DNA from: Nematostella vectensis
Lineage: Eukaryota; Cnidaria; Anthozoa; Actiniaria; Edwardsiidae
Assembly (NCBI RefSeq): GCF_932526225.1
Contig: NC_064034.1
Coordinates: 6,620,001 to 6,684,000, forward strand
Direction: 5' to 3'
Length of the DNA stretch: 64,000 nt
The number at the start of each line of letters is the position of its first letter. Position 1 is the stretch's first letter. Below the pieces are notes generated by a model. That model was given only the letters and a program-made list of their open reading frames with translations, was not told the DNA's origin and did no database searches. The position numbers were made by a program, and so were the translations under genes. This document shows, in pieces, positions 26,401-36,200 of this stretch.

Positions 26401-27041
26401 ATCCTTCAACACCCCCTAAGGGATAGCAGTTGGTCAAAGTTTGTACCCTTAAAGATAGGATGATAACCCCTGCCTACTTTTGCCTACACCCCCCCCCCCC
26501 CCCCCGTGAAATAAATCAACCCAAGGTTGAAACATTGAATCTTTTCCAGACAGTCAAGTAATAATTCAGCTATCTTATTTCTTTTATTCCATCCAAATGT
26601 TTTGTGCACAACACTATAAAATGTCTACTCACATTTTCCTGTACAGCAGCATCAGATGGATTTTCAACTGAAAAATTTACAAACACACGCCACTGCTTTG
26701 GAATTGGTTGGCTGAAAAAAAAAAAAAAAAAGAAAATACAAATCACAACATGAATAGTATGGCAAAGATATAGTGACAGAAAGAATAGTCTACCTAGGGT
26801 AAATCTTGAAGTTCTCCATAGTGTTGACTTGGACATGGAGGTCTTCTTTACTGGTGGTGTGTAGATTGATAGAGTTGCCTGAGAAATTATTTTGACAAAA
26901 TTATATAAGTTATACATATTATAGAAAACGTTAAATGAGAGATATTGGTATGACTGCAATCCTACCTTTTACACAAAATACTACAGTGGATTGAACTAAA
27001 AGGACTAATTGCCAAGAATATCTAGTTGATAACGACATCAT
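14419..27041 (-). CDS. CTNS: Cystinosin, lysosomal cystine/H+ symporter
   Basis: Exports cystine from lysosomes by proton symport; a seven-helix PQ-loop protein. Eleven coding exons: 26966-27041, 26794-26878, 26633-26711, 25795-25931, 25438-25555, 25331-25356, 24993-25092, 24777-24896, 15318-15488, 14834-14951 and 14419-14648. The sum is 1260 nt, 419 residues, somewhat longer than the human protein. Exon 1 encodes a hydrophobic signal peptide ([16 protein letters not shown]), followed by a luminal domain. The first PQ loop ends exon 5 (WSVSFYPQ) and the second ends exon 9 ([13 protein letters not shown]). Family signatures include [38 protein letters not shown] and [17 protein letters not shown]. 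The cytosolic tail has two YxxI-type sorting motifs (YAAI, YEPI) in place of the human GYDQL. The intron between 15488 and 24777 carries a 9-kb nested retrotransposon. The gene is head-to-head with mL55. Confidence 0.95.
15611..15733 (-). repeat. 3' LTR of outer element
   Basis: 123 bp, TG...CA ends, identical to the other copy at 24328-24450. On the element strand it contains an AATAAA polyadenylation signal. The Pol stop codon (15729-15731) falls inside the first bases of this LTR. Confidence 0.93.
15729..19335 (-). CDS. Outer element Gag C-terminus plus Pol
   Basis: An uninterrupted frame of about 1200 codons belonging to the outer retrotransposon; it reads on upstream into antisense of the inner LTR, which is not part of the protein. 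In order it shows two zinc knuckles ([13 protein letters not shown] and [14 protein letters not shown]), aspartic protease ([11 protein letters not shown]), reverse transcriptase with [13 protein letters not shown] and the catalytic box [10 protein letters not shown], RNase H ([18 protein letters not shown]), integrase zinc finger (H-x3-H...CTSCQ) and a DDE core ([22 protein letters not shown]). No internal stop is present. There is no envelope gene. The frame on both sides of the inner insertion agrees, so the interruption is a clean insertion rather than decay. Confidence 0.92.
19336..19463 (+). repeat. 5' LTR of inner element
   Basis: 128 bp with TG...CA ends. It contains a TTGAATAAACG polyadenylation motif. 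Near-identical to 23587-23715. Confidence 0.93.
19482..23450 (+). CDS. Inner element Gag-Pol polyprotein
   Basis: One 1322-residue frame, starting only 18 bp after the 5' LTR. The Gag N-terminal part has [17 protein letters not shown] and [17 protein letters not shown] zinc-knuckle pair ([29 protein letters not shown]) lies near residues 217-252. The protease motif [11 protein letters not shown] is near 300. Reverse transcriptase follows, with [15 protein letters not shown] and catalytic VADDFLVVG near 600; RNase H with [13 protein letters not shown] near 754; integrase with HSSHIGIEG...CEVC near 970-1008 and DDE residues near 1033, 1086 and 1122. The order and the Gag-Pol fusion fit the Mag-like group of Ty3/gypsy elements, an inference from general appearance. 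No stops, frameshifts or envelope gene. Confidence 0.95.
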   Translation: MASGYVLPPPAPLEIHNSNAADKWKRFVLAWKNYSLATGLNEKAEAVQVATLLTVIGEEAREVYSTFTLTEGETDKIEPVIKKFAEYCQPRKNVPFERFRFNQRMQEPGESYEHYRTALRKLAESCEFDTITPDEILRDRLLFGIHDTKVRERLLRESKLTLAKTDEICRAAESMLAQMKIVKDTSETDVNAVSKFESKKPNIKNYRRKQRGQGKQCDNCGYQHMANQESCPARGKDCRKCGAKNHFANRCKQEVKATEVEETDMYPEETYQTEEVLAVWLDDSQLVTFQSESGSFIRFQPDTGAQCNVLPVHIYKQACNDHKLVKVKPVQTSLVAYGGSKIKVVGHVTIRVWRNHVSCQLDCSLVDSHEIRPILGRKACLGMNIIQYNDNDQFHKPQTDGATVFTVDPKPGAALTREEILAKFPAVFSDGVGKLDGEYTIRLETNAQPVQHAPRRVAVALRPQLKKTLNDLVDKEIIAPVTTPTSWISSMVVVPKKDGKLRICLDPKDLNKAIQRENYPLPTIEEVATRLHGAKVFTLLDVRNGFWHVQLEEESTYLTTFHTPFGRYRWKRMPFGISSAPEVFQRKMHEFAEGLTGTEVVADDFLVVGYGESYEEATADHDRNLLAFLNRCDQRDIHLNPDKMRLRKSELLFIGHIATDKGLKVDPAKVRAIVDMPSPTDKLGVQRLLGLAQYLAKFLPQLSDITKPLRDLTQSDVQFIWDDAQQSAFEKLKDAVTVTPVLRYYNLDEEITRQCDASQSGLGAALLQNGQPVAYASRALTPAETRYAQIEKELLAIVFACDRFHTYVYGREVVNIETDHKPLEPIFIKPLATAPKRLQRMLLSLQSYSLNVKYKKGKDLYLADTLSRAYLPEVNAWECTRELEEIDHRSWMPVREETWQQLKNAAVDDAVQQNLREVIKRGWPESKTDLPECVHPYFDIRDELTVQEELIFKGQQLVVPRALRKELMEKTHSSHIGIEGCIRRARDTFFWPRMTVELKEYITKCEVCLTHRSGQRKEPILQHEFVARPWGKVSADLCELDNRTLLVVSDYFSNYIEVARLNTVTSRAIIKELKAIFARFGIPDTLITDNGPQFASAEFSVFAKTWMFEHKTSSPRYAQANGKAENAVQTVKRLFKKCKTSGGSEFQARLDWRNTPTAGIGTSPAQRLFGRRCKTLIPVAGSLLQPSYNTEEDTRKLIGTKQRQKFYYDKHSKPLEPIAVGETVRMKIPGQDTWTPGTCLGQAGPRSYNVETEGTTYRRNRRQLISTGETNSQVPDVLESPEPDDAQQQPSQVAMPPDSSQAITRPRREVKPPAWLKDYVPK
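23587..23715 (+). repeat. 3' LTR of inner element
   Basis: 129 bp, one base longer than the 5' LTR (CCCAGGACC here against CCCAGACC). A purine-rich tract lies immediately upstream. Confidence 0.93.
23716..24302 (-). CDS. Outer element Gag N-terminus (interrupted)
   Basis: About 195 codons from ATG 24302 to the insertion junction at 23715/23716, beyond which the frame runs a few codons into the inner LTR and stops. The Gag capsid-like pattern includes [35 protein letters not shown] and [15 protein letters not shown]. It resembles the inner element's Gag in layout but is clearly a different lineage. The remainder of the polyprotein is at 15729-19335. Confidence 0.9.
24328..24450 (-). repeat. 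5' LTR of outer element
   Basis: 123 bp, identical by eye to 15611-15733. Followed on the plus strand by target duplication CCAAC. Confidence 0.93.
25533..25720 (-). repeat. Copies of a cystinosin exon start and its acceptor
   Basis: The 5' edge of the cystinosin exon ending at 25555 (plus-strand GTCACATGGATTCCAG, then CCATTACT at the acceptor) recurs in the upstream intron at about 25581-25608 and 25671-25700, with partial copies at 25631-25655 and 25711-25720. The 25671 copy keeps a CAG in the acceptor position. The copies are imperfect, so the duplication is older than those in the TRPA gene. Confidence 0.7.
26489..26505. repeat. C homopolymer (17 C) in cystinosin intron
   Basis: An uninterrupted C run following CCTACA, within the intron between exons 3 and 4. 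No other feature there. Confidence 0.75.
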
Positions 27042-27385
27042 CGGTTGTAGTACTTTGGTACTATCCAGATTCTATTATCCTTTTGTTCTATATTTCAGAA
27101 GATGGGTCGTGGTACAGAAAAATAAAATCGAGAAATCACACAGTATAGCGGACAGAGACTACGGTTCCCGTTCTCAATGGAGCGTATATCCCTGCGTGGT
27201 AAAAGCTTATTCCTGTATGCGGTCGGTGCTTCTTCTCGGCATTATTTCGTTTGTTTTTGTCATTTGTTCCGTGACGCTTGTGACACTCACATGTTTGTGT
27301 TGTTTGTCACGAGACGAGGATTCTGCGCCTGTGTGATAATCAGCGGACTTACCCATCATAATCATATTTATAAGGAACTTCCAAG
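27042..27385. promoter_or_regulatory. Bidirectional promoter, cystinosin / mL55
   Basis: 344 bp between divergent start codons. An AAGATGGCGGCC motif (YY1-like) overlaps the mL55 start codon at 27383-27394, the same class as in the SNX/ARL16 promoter. No TATA box is obvious. A lysosomal and a mitochondrial housekeeping gene sharing a promoter is plausible but inferred only from spacing. Confidence 0.55.
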
Positions 27386-28776
27386 ATGGCGGCCTCCAGG
27401 AGTGTCAGGTTTGTTTCAAGTTTTTGCTTCGATATTTCCTTACTTGTTTTATTCTTTTCTTACATGTACGATTTTTTATTCGTTTTTTTTTTTGTGCTTG
27501 CTAAAATTTATAAACTATTATTTCAAAATAGATAATATATCCTTTCTGGTTACAGGCAGCTTTTCAAATTCCTGTCATCTTGTTTGAAAATCATTCTATC
27601 TTACTTTCTCCAGAGAAGCGTCTTGGCTGGCGTGCAGATATAACACATTGAAAACAGCTGTAAAATCCACCATGCCATGCCGAATCAGTATGGCGCCAAC
27701 ACAACAAGTTTCAGTAAGTGAAATGAGCAATTTCTGACAAAATATTTAAATAAAGGGGAACTTATCCTCTTTATCTATTGTCTTAATATCACTGTCTGTT
27801 ATGATAGATAAGACAAATTTCTCTCAGCCAAGATGTCGACCAAAATTGCCTTTAATGGGAAAGTTTTATTTTTTTGTTGGGAGAATGAAAAAAAATTGCT
27901 TCTGGCAAAGTTTCAGGCATGTCTTCTCACACAAACCCTTCTATTACATATCTTATTATTCTATAATATCTTATTGCATTATACTCATTATTTCATGATT
28001 GACTTCTTTCTAGATACCTCCATCAGTCCTATACAGGCAACACAGGTGGGATTCAGATATCTAAATCATGCCATCCTTGTTATCACCCATGCTTCCTTAA
28101 TAATTAAGACAATAGAGTACACTTTTTGCTGGTGATGGCATTTAAGGGGGTTACCCAATTTCATGATTTCCCTGACATTCTGTGTTGTTTGTTATATGTT
28201 TGTATGCACATGTCCTGGATTTGTCAAGGGACGTTGAGGGTACCTTTCCGAAGGGAGAGTTGGCAGAATGTAAATTTTTGGTTTAAAGCCCCAATACATT
28301 TTTTTAAATTGTTTTCAACACACTGTGGATGTGTCATTAGAGTTGTGTGTTAAGTTTGACATTGATTTAGACAGATGGTTGTTTTGAAATGTAATGTTAT
28401 ATTTTAGCTTTAGGTTTTGTAGGCAAGACAGCTGAATTTTAAGGTTTAAATAGAATATATACATTTCTTATAAGTTTTTTTGTTGTTGTTAAAAAGCACT
28501 TGTAGTGCTTCTATAACTAGACTTAAAAAGCAAGCCTACCCAAGAATGTACAAAGTACTTGTAGTTCAACCAGATGGGTCAACTTACACCATGCGTTATC
28601 ATGAACCACGTAAGATCGTAAGACTTCCAGTCGACCCAACAACTCTGACAGAAGAGGAGAGGAAAGAGAGGATGCGTAGACTGAAACCTGAGAAACCCAA
28701 GAAAATTTACCAGATAGAAGAAGATGAAACAGACTTTGACCAGAGATCCTGGACCAGACTCATTAAGAAACAGTAA
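27386..28776 (+). CDS. MRPL55: Mitochondrial large ribosomal subunit protein mL55
   Basis: A structural protein of the mitochondrial 39S ribosomal subunit, unique to animals. Four coding exons: 27386-27408, 27614-27713, 28014-28045 and about 28506-28776, giving 426 nt and 141 residues. The 32-nt third exon is needed to restore phase between exons 2 and 4. The N terminus (MAASRSVREASWLACRYN) is basic, without acidic residues apart from one Glu, and fits a mitochondrial presequence. The conserved core is SITRLKKQAYPRMYKVLVV, PDGST and RYHEPRKI, followed by LPVDPTTLTEEERKERMRRL. The C-terminal FDQRSWTRLIKK matches the family ending. Two AG acceptors (28496, 28505) are in phase for exon 4; I chose the second. 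Confidence 0.92.
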
Positions 28777-28815
28777 TACTATCTTTTGGCATAAGAAATG
28801 AGTGGGAAAATTGAA

Positions 28816-28930
28816 TAGAAAATATGGCACATAGAAGAAGATGAACAAGATTTCATTCAAAGATCATGGACTGGACTTGTAAAAGCAATATTCATGACCT
28901 TTTTACAGCAAGTGCTAGAAAACCAATAAG
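28816..28930 (+). repeat. Diverged copy of the mL55 coding end
   Basis: A stretch about 111 bp downstream repeats the last 24 or so codons of mL55. The frame is open and reads IEEDEQDFIQRSWTGLVK, then 14 further codons to a TAA. Eight of 15 changed codons are synonymous. A CACATAG just before it could act as a splice acceptor, so it may be an alternative last exon or a relic of one. Confidence 0.65.
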
Positions 28931-30239
28931 ATACATCACATAGAGGGGGTCTACAAAAGTAAAAACAGACAGCTTGTAATGTTTAGCTCAAGCATGTCAT
29001 ATCTTTGTCTGAATCATATGCAGATCTGCATTCTCTTTTTGAAACTACGATTTAGATGAAGCACTGATAATTATTGTAAGTTTGTAAAGAATGTCATTTT
29101 AAGATGTCTTGCGGCCCAACTAGACAAATTCATAGTTTTTTTCTCAAATATCTCAAGTCCATACCTTTTTATTGATTAAGTATTCTTTGATGCTGAAAAT
29201 ACCATGTTTGTTGAATGAAAAAGTTGCCATGTACGTAAAACATCTTAAAAATAGTATTCAATAAAAGCAAATGCAAGTTGAATGTCTTGTTGAAACCTTC
29301 CATTACCAAACGCAAGTATACCAGTGCTGCAGACTTGCAGGGGTAAAGTGTACTACAAAAGGGGAAACCTAGTATAAAATGAATGGTAATAGAAAATCTA
29401 ATGCAGTCAAAGCTTTGAAAGATTGCTGGAAATCATTGAGATGAAGATTTTGGCAGGATTATTATTATTATTTTTTTGTTGGGGTAGATTTTAATAAAAT
29501 AAAAGGTTTTATTGGCAGGAGGTCAAAATCTGGGAGATTTTGAACTAGATACTTGTGGGAGAGAAGGCCAATAACAATTGATGTCCATGTAGAGATGTAG
29601 AGGGTCACACAACATATAAAATAGATAATTGCAGGTCAGGGATTTTTATTTGAAAGGATTATCTACTATCTAAATGATTCTAACTATATGACGCCTAGAT
29701 TGCTCAGGTGCTACAAAATCCTAACATTGTTTGATTCCAGAGAGGATATCTCCTCCTTTTTTGTGTTGTTGTTGTTGCTGCTGTTTTTTCAGTAGGTGTG
29801 GGGTCCTCTCTATGTAATCGCAAGATGCATCCAGCAAATTTTTTAATGTTGCAGTTTAAATTTGAATAAAAAAAAAAACATAAAAAGTCAGTTGCTCTCT
29901 AGTTTTTGTCATACTATTCCAAAAGATGAGGACATATCTTTGATGCTATAAACATTTACAGCACCAACTTCAAACCTAAGACAAATATTATCCTGAAAAA
30001 AATTAGAAAATTATCTTTCAAAATGGTATAAATAGAAAGACTACAATCAAGCTGTAGAAAAACTAGATGGTCTGCGTAGGCATGGTGTAGACAAGGTATG
30101 AATCAACACAAGGTTAAAAAGGTATGTTAAACACCTCTGTGAAACAGTGGTTGCACTGACGTTTTGAGCATGTTGATTCAATCCTTATCTTTCAAAAGTG
30201 TAGTTCTACTATTGAAAGGCTTAACTAGAGCCTTAAGTG
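28931..30239. other. mL55 3' flank, intergenic
   Basis: No gene seen. An AATAAA at 29260-29265 is the best candidate polyadenylation signal for mL55, about 480 bp after the stop. The rest is AT-rich with short homopolymers. Confidence 0.5.
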
Positions 30240-33200
30240 TCAACGTTTACGAAACCAGCTGACAATGCCTTTGCGGCCACCATTACTTCCGTTATCTGTG
30301 TCCAGTCCCTCTCGGCGAGCAAGCTGAGAGAGAACCTGGGCCTGTTGCTTGACCAGGGTGTACATCTCATCAATTCTATATAGTGACAATGAATAATTAT
30401 TAAGTGATTTAAAAGGTTATTTGAAATACTTATTTTAGGGATAAAGCAATAACAATAATAATAGCAATATACAAGGCAAGGTGAGTTTCAAAAATCATTT
30501 AATAATCCTTAATCTAAAAAAAGTGGTTAGCCCAGAAAACTAGTAAGCTTTATCTGAAATGATGGGTTGCATAGTAAAGCATAGCCATAAGATTCATCTC
30601 AAATATGGGGTTCATGTCTAGTAAAACCTATCCCACTACTCTTACTAATAGATGACACATATCAATAAGAGCAAGGTGAATTTGTGAATAGTATCTCTAA
30701 AGTGAGCATTGTGTTTTTGCATCAAGTTAAAGCAAAAAGTGGTAGGTGTGGCATAGCTTACTTGTTCTGTTGGTCTTCCATTTTGTCAACAATTTGTGCC
30801 AGCGCAGGAGGTAACTCATCTTCATCTTCACCATTCTCAGGCTGACCGAATCCTTGGATCTTATCATACAACTGTGAGAAAGAAAACCAATCAATCTCAC
30901 CAACAATAGAAAGTACAAGTACATAAATCGGATACTGTCTAGGTTTAAGGTATGGGGCTTTGAAAAGACTGGGAAGCAGTTAATCATAATCATTACGGTT
31001 TTAGGATTCAAATCCTAAATTGCATCATACGTTATGAGGGCGAGCTTTTTGTTCAGATATTTGATGTCATCAATATACACCCTCCTTTCCCTGATTCCTT
31101 TAGTGTTAACTTACCCTGGTCCTGAGGGGGGGAGGGGCTTTCTGTTGGGGTACTCTTTCATGAATACGCACCCTCCCCTCCCTGATTCCATTAATGTTAA
31201 CTCACCCTGGTCCTGAGGGGGACCTTTCTGTTGGGGTACTCGATGTGCTCCGTCACTTGGACACGCCTCATGATAAAGGAAGGCAAAGAGCTCTCAAGCT
31301 CGAGGAGAAGCTCGACCTGCAGGGGAAAATTCGCAACGGTGAATATGCATACCGGGAAAAGAGGCAGATATGGGCTAGGGGGCATTTGGCATACACGAAA
31401 TGTGAACAAGTAGATGCCGATATGAGGGACATAACATTCGGTATACGTGAAACTAAAGTTTTCCTACCTGCATGACGTAGCGATCCATCACGGATTTTTG
31501 CTGAATCTTGTCGATATCACCAACAGCCAAACCGATCTGAGAAGGTGAATAGAGTTGCATGAGACTTTCATCGCCATGCTACAACCGCATAACATGGCGT
31601 GACCCACCACTGGCTGGCGTTAAAATTACGTGATGGACAAGGCTATCGCATTACACATTGCGTGACCTACCAGCTGCGTCAAATAATGGTTGTGGATATT
31701 GCGTTACCATGCGGCGTGACCTACCAGCATGTTCATGAGAATGATTGGCATTCCAAGGCAGAAAAGGATGAAGAGGATGTTCATGGCCGGTGCGTAGTTG
31801 AGCTTAGATGACGGAATAAAGTTATTCTCCATGTCGAGTTCACCAAGCGTCATAGCGAACGTCTTTAGGATCGAGTACCAAAGGGTGCTGAAGCCAGGCT
31901 GGAGAAATTAGGCCATGGCAGTAAGAAAGGAAAAGAATGGCGGATTATAATAATAATAAGTAAATTTAAATATGGCTTAAAGGGATAATGACCTTACATA
32001 GCTCTTTTAGAAGGGAATGGGCACAATGAAATGGGATGGGAGGACATCACATATTTCGGCTGTACAGAACACACACAGGGCGACGACATGGTCGTGCACA
32101 GAAGGGTAGAGGTTTCCAAACCCCTAAAACAGATCTAAAGTGAAATATCCTGAGAACTCCATTGCGTAGCTCGTTGCAAGACGATTGTGGGATGTGATTT
32201 GGAGATTGCTTATACCTTGTTGTCCATCAGAATATAAAAAGTCGTGCCAAACGCCATCAAGAAAAGGACAAAAAGGACCATGACCTAAAAGAAAATAAAG
32301 CGACGGTAAAAATGTCATTTGGCACGTGCTGCTTGACTTAACAATACCAGTATAATGGTGTGGTAAACATTGAAGCAATAGAATGCGTGACATACCTGCA
32401 CAATACCAGTATAATGGTGTGGTAAACATTGAAGCAATAGAATGCGTGACATACCTGCACAATACCAGTATAATGGTGTGGTAAACATTGAAGCAATAGA
32501 ATGCGTGACATACCTGCACAATACCAGTATAATGGTGTGGTAAACATTGAAGCAATAGAATGCGTGACATACCTGCAACAATGTCTTGAACATTGCTGTC
32601 AGCATGATGACGTACTTGCCGTAGAAAGACATCCTGTCATGGTAAAAAAAAACCTTTATTACTGTCGAACCCGTTGTATCGCGACCGCAATTTCAAAACA
32701 TCGATTTGTTTTTATCTTTTGGGATTTTCTGTTCGCCAGGGAAATTATTCTAAGCCATTTTTAGATTTTTGCCATCTCTCGCCTAGTGCTGTTGCCTGGC
32801 TTTTTGTCGCGACACTGTCTAGTTTTCGTCCAGAGGATAGCCAGGGAAGTGCACAAAGTGAGACTCTGATTGGCTCGGAATGGTTTTACTGACGGAACAG
32901 AAAACCAAAACAAATCGTGTTTTGAAAACGTGGGTCGCGATACAACGGATTCGACAGTAATAAAATCGATGAATGACTACTTAGCGATGGAAGTTCAGAG
33001 GCAAGTAGAGTAAAGAGCCGATTAAAAGCGCTGCAAATAATAAGCAAAGGTGTATCTATAACAAGACTCAAACACCCTTTTGCGCGTTCTTATTTTTGCT
33101 ATTTTTTAAAACACCGGAAGCGAATTTTTTGTAGTCCAGTGTCTACTTAAAGCTATAACCAAGGTTTATTGCTTTACTGAGGTAAATTGACCCCCCCCCT

Positions 33201-36200
33201 CCCTACCTTCGGAAATAGAGGATAAGGTTAAGCCATCCCAAGAATATCGAGAAAGCTGCCGCCTGGACAGTGGAGGTCTTGCAATTCCACGGGCGGGAGA
33301 ACAAGTAGACAAGCGCGGTGGCGTAGATGGCCATCTCGATGTAATTCGTGATGTCAGTGAAATATTTAAGACGCTGCAAACCAAAAATAAAAATTGCATC
33401 AATGTGAATACTAAAATGAGAGGTCGGTCCATTAGTTGTTAAAGACCCTCTTGCCTATTGCAGTTGTCAACCGTACTTACCAGCCTGACAATCTGTAGGA
33501 CTTCTTTGCTGAGATGAAAACACGCCAGAACAATACATACGATGTGTAGAAGCTTCACAAAACCGTCTTGCTGTGAAGAGAAAAGAAAAAGCTTTATGGT
33601 CTTTTGTAACACTTATGTTGTGTTGTGGCGCCATTCGCACGCGTCACCGCAATGCATGACAGTACATCAATGGTAGCGTTACCCAAATGATTAATGTGTT
33701 AGGCTGGCAGTCATTTCAACATCGAAGAATAGTTAGTGACCTCGCACTTTTTTATAAAATAAACTCCGGCCTCGTCAAAATTGATTTTCCGCTTGATGTT
33801 TTACCTAAGCCTGCCGTCTACTTCACAATGCTTTCCAGTTCTCCTTCTACTCACGCACTATACTCGTCTGGAATGCTCTACCGCAGGCAGTTTTTCCCTG
33901 TCTGCATCCATCTTTGTAGCGACCTTACCTAGTGAGCTAATCCGATGATGGGCTTTCATCGTGTTTTTTGTTTGTTTGCTATAACATGTCACGTAAAATT
34001 ATGCGCATCGCGTATTTTTATTGTATTATCATTGTTTTTGTATATGTTGTCGCTTGTTATCGTTCTCACGCGCCAGCCTCCGCTGAACGCCAATTGCCGG
34101 ATTAGCTCACTAGTGGCAATTAAGTTATTTAAAGATAAAGATTAAAGGTACCAGCAGCAGCTTATATCAACGATATCATCTTCTACAATATGGTATTTTC
34201 TGTATATAAAAGAAGTATGTCAATTGAAAAAAATCATTCTACCTACCATATCTGAATACTTGACCAGGCTTGGGTTTGGAGTCTCCTGTGATGGGAATAG
34301 AAAATAGAACGTAATATATTGTGTGCACAAATTCGTCAACAAATCCTTGTCCTTATGGAGTTGCATAGAAGTCTGAACTGTCCAATGGACACCAGAACAA
34401 GCACGAGTAAAAAACCTGAACCATCCTTGAATGGGCTTAGTACATGTGTGGCAAGTGCCAATTTTTCGTCGTACTCCAAAGGAAGTACTTTTCTCACTTC
34501 CTCGCTGATGCGCTTTCTCCTAGCCCTGTCCCTGTAAATCCTTAAGTCTACCTAGCTTTTATAAGCCTCTGTACCTATGCCTCCCTTGCCCATGCCCTGC
34601 CCATGTGATGTTATTACTTACCCTCACTATAAGGGACGAGCTGCAGAGGTTGGTGGTGTTGTAGACGATTCCACAGAAGTCTTGCTCATTGCTGCGCAGG
34701 TACACAGTTAGAGCCGTGAAGCAGAACAAGAATGCCACGTAGATGGACAAGTTCAGAAAGAAGGTGATCCAGCCGAACTTCCGCCTGCAACACAACGTCA
34801 GAAATTGTATATTGTCATAGCTATCATCATCAATATTATAGTTATTTGCAGCAGAGTAACAGCAGAACTATCCTCTAATTCTACCTAAATCATCATCATC
34901 TTCATCATCATCAGTATCGTAATCCCAACTTTATTTACCTTTTCTCCTCATCTCGTTTAACATCGGGCTTGAAAAATATCAACTTTTGTGACTTATAGAC
35001 GCTTTTTTCCCATTTACTCACCATTTGATTTTCATTAGTAAGTAACACACGGGATGGGTCAGGCAGTTTTCGCGCCTACGTTCGGCCATAGTCTGAAACC
35101 ACAGACAAACTATCATGAGATACGTGTCAGAACTTATCCCTTAAAAAGAGTCTCACGTGACTTACACGTAGCGCCGCCAGCGACTCCTGGAACTTCTGAT
35201 CTGTGCTGTATTTTCCTTGGACTAGGCCAAGGTCGTACGTTATCTAAGCAAGATAGAACACTAGTTTAGTAGTTGTCTTGTGTCTAGTCTTATGACTAGC
35301 ACAGACATTATTTAAGGGATTGATGTTTCTTGAATACCCTTGCAAATATTATACCTCCCCCTATACATTATAAGATCCACACTTCCTCTCGATATTTTTT
35401 TATTTATTTCTTACCCTTCCCTCTCGATACTGTTATTTCTTAACCCCTTCCGGAGAACGGGTATAACTGGTATAATGACAGGTATGACAAACGAAGAAAA
35501 ATAATACTTTTTTTTCATTTTACCGCTAGAATCCGGTATTCTGTGGCCTTCTTCTAAAAACCTTCAATACATTGATGACCTTACAAATACCTTGTAATCT
35601 TTGCTGGATGGATCACCTTCGCGCTCGATGCACCGGTCTAGAACTTTCTGTAGAAAAGGATGGTTATGAATTCATTTGCCGAAATAAATACCGACAGAAA
35701 AGAGTTAAAGAGTTACCTCGGCGACATCCGGCATCGTGCGAACTAGTGTCTGTATTTGTGTCACACCACCTCCAGGGGAAACCAAGATTACCTCACGCCA
35801 CCTGCGTAACACATTATAAAACGCTCTTTAATGACTTACATTAGATGGGATACATGCTGCCAATGTCTTATTGTGCTTAATAGTTATCCACAAATACACA
35901 TTCATGCACTATGTACAGCATATGTGTATGGATGTGTATAATTGCATAGATCGATTAACTTGCTGCTTATTACGTGAAAGATCGCTATCAACGCATTTTA
36001 GGCTTGATAAAATGGTAACGCGTCGCCAATTGTCAAGCTTTTCTACCTGTCATGTTCAGCTATCGCCATGGTCACCTCTCGCTTATCTGCGTTGATCGCT
36101 AGGTCCAACACGCTCTGGTTGTACGCGTTCAGTAAAATGTCCTGTTCTTTGACGGAGAGAAGACGTGAGACGATCTGGGCGTGACCGGCCATGGCCGCCA

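Noticed and set aside
32124-32632. Repeat-encoded minus ORFs over the 59-bp array
   Set aside because: They read through a TRPA intron array; the only real coding there is the TRPA exons at 32216-32284 and 32573-32633.
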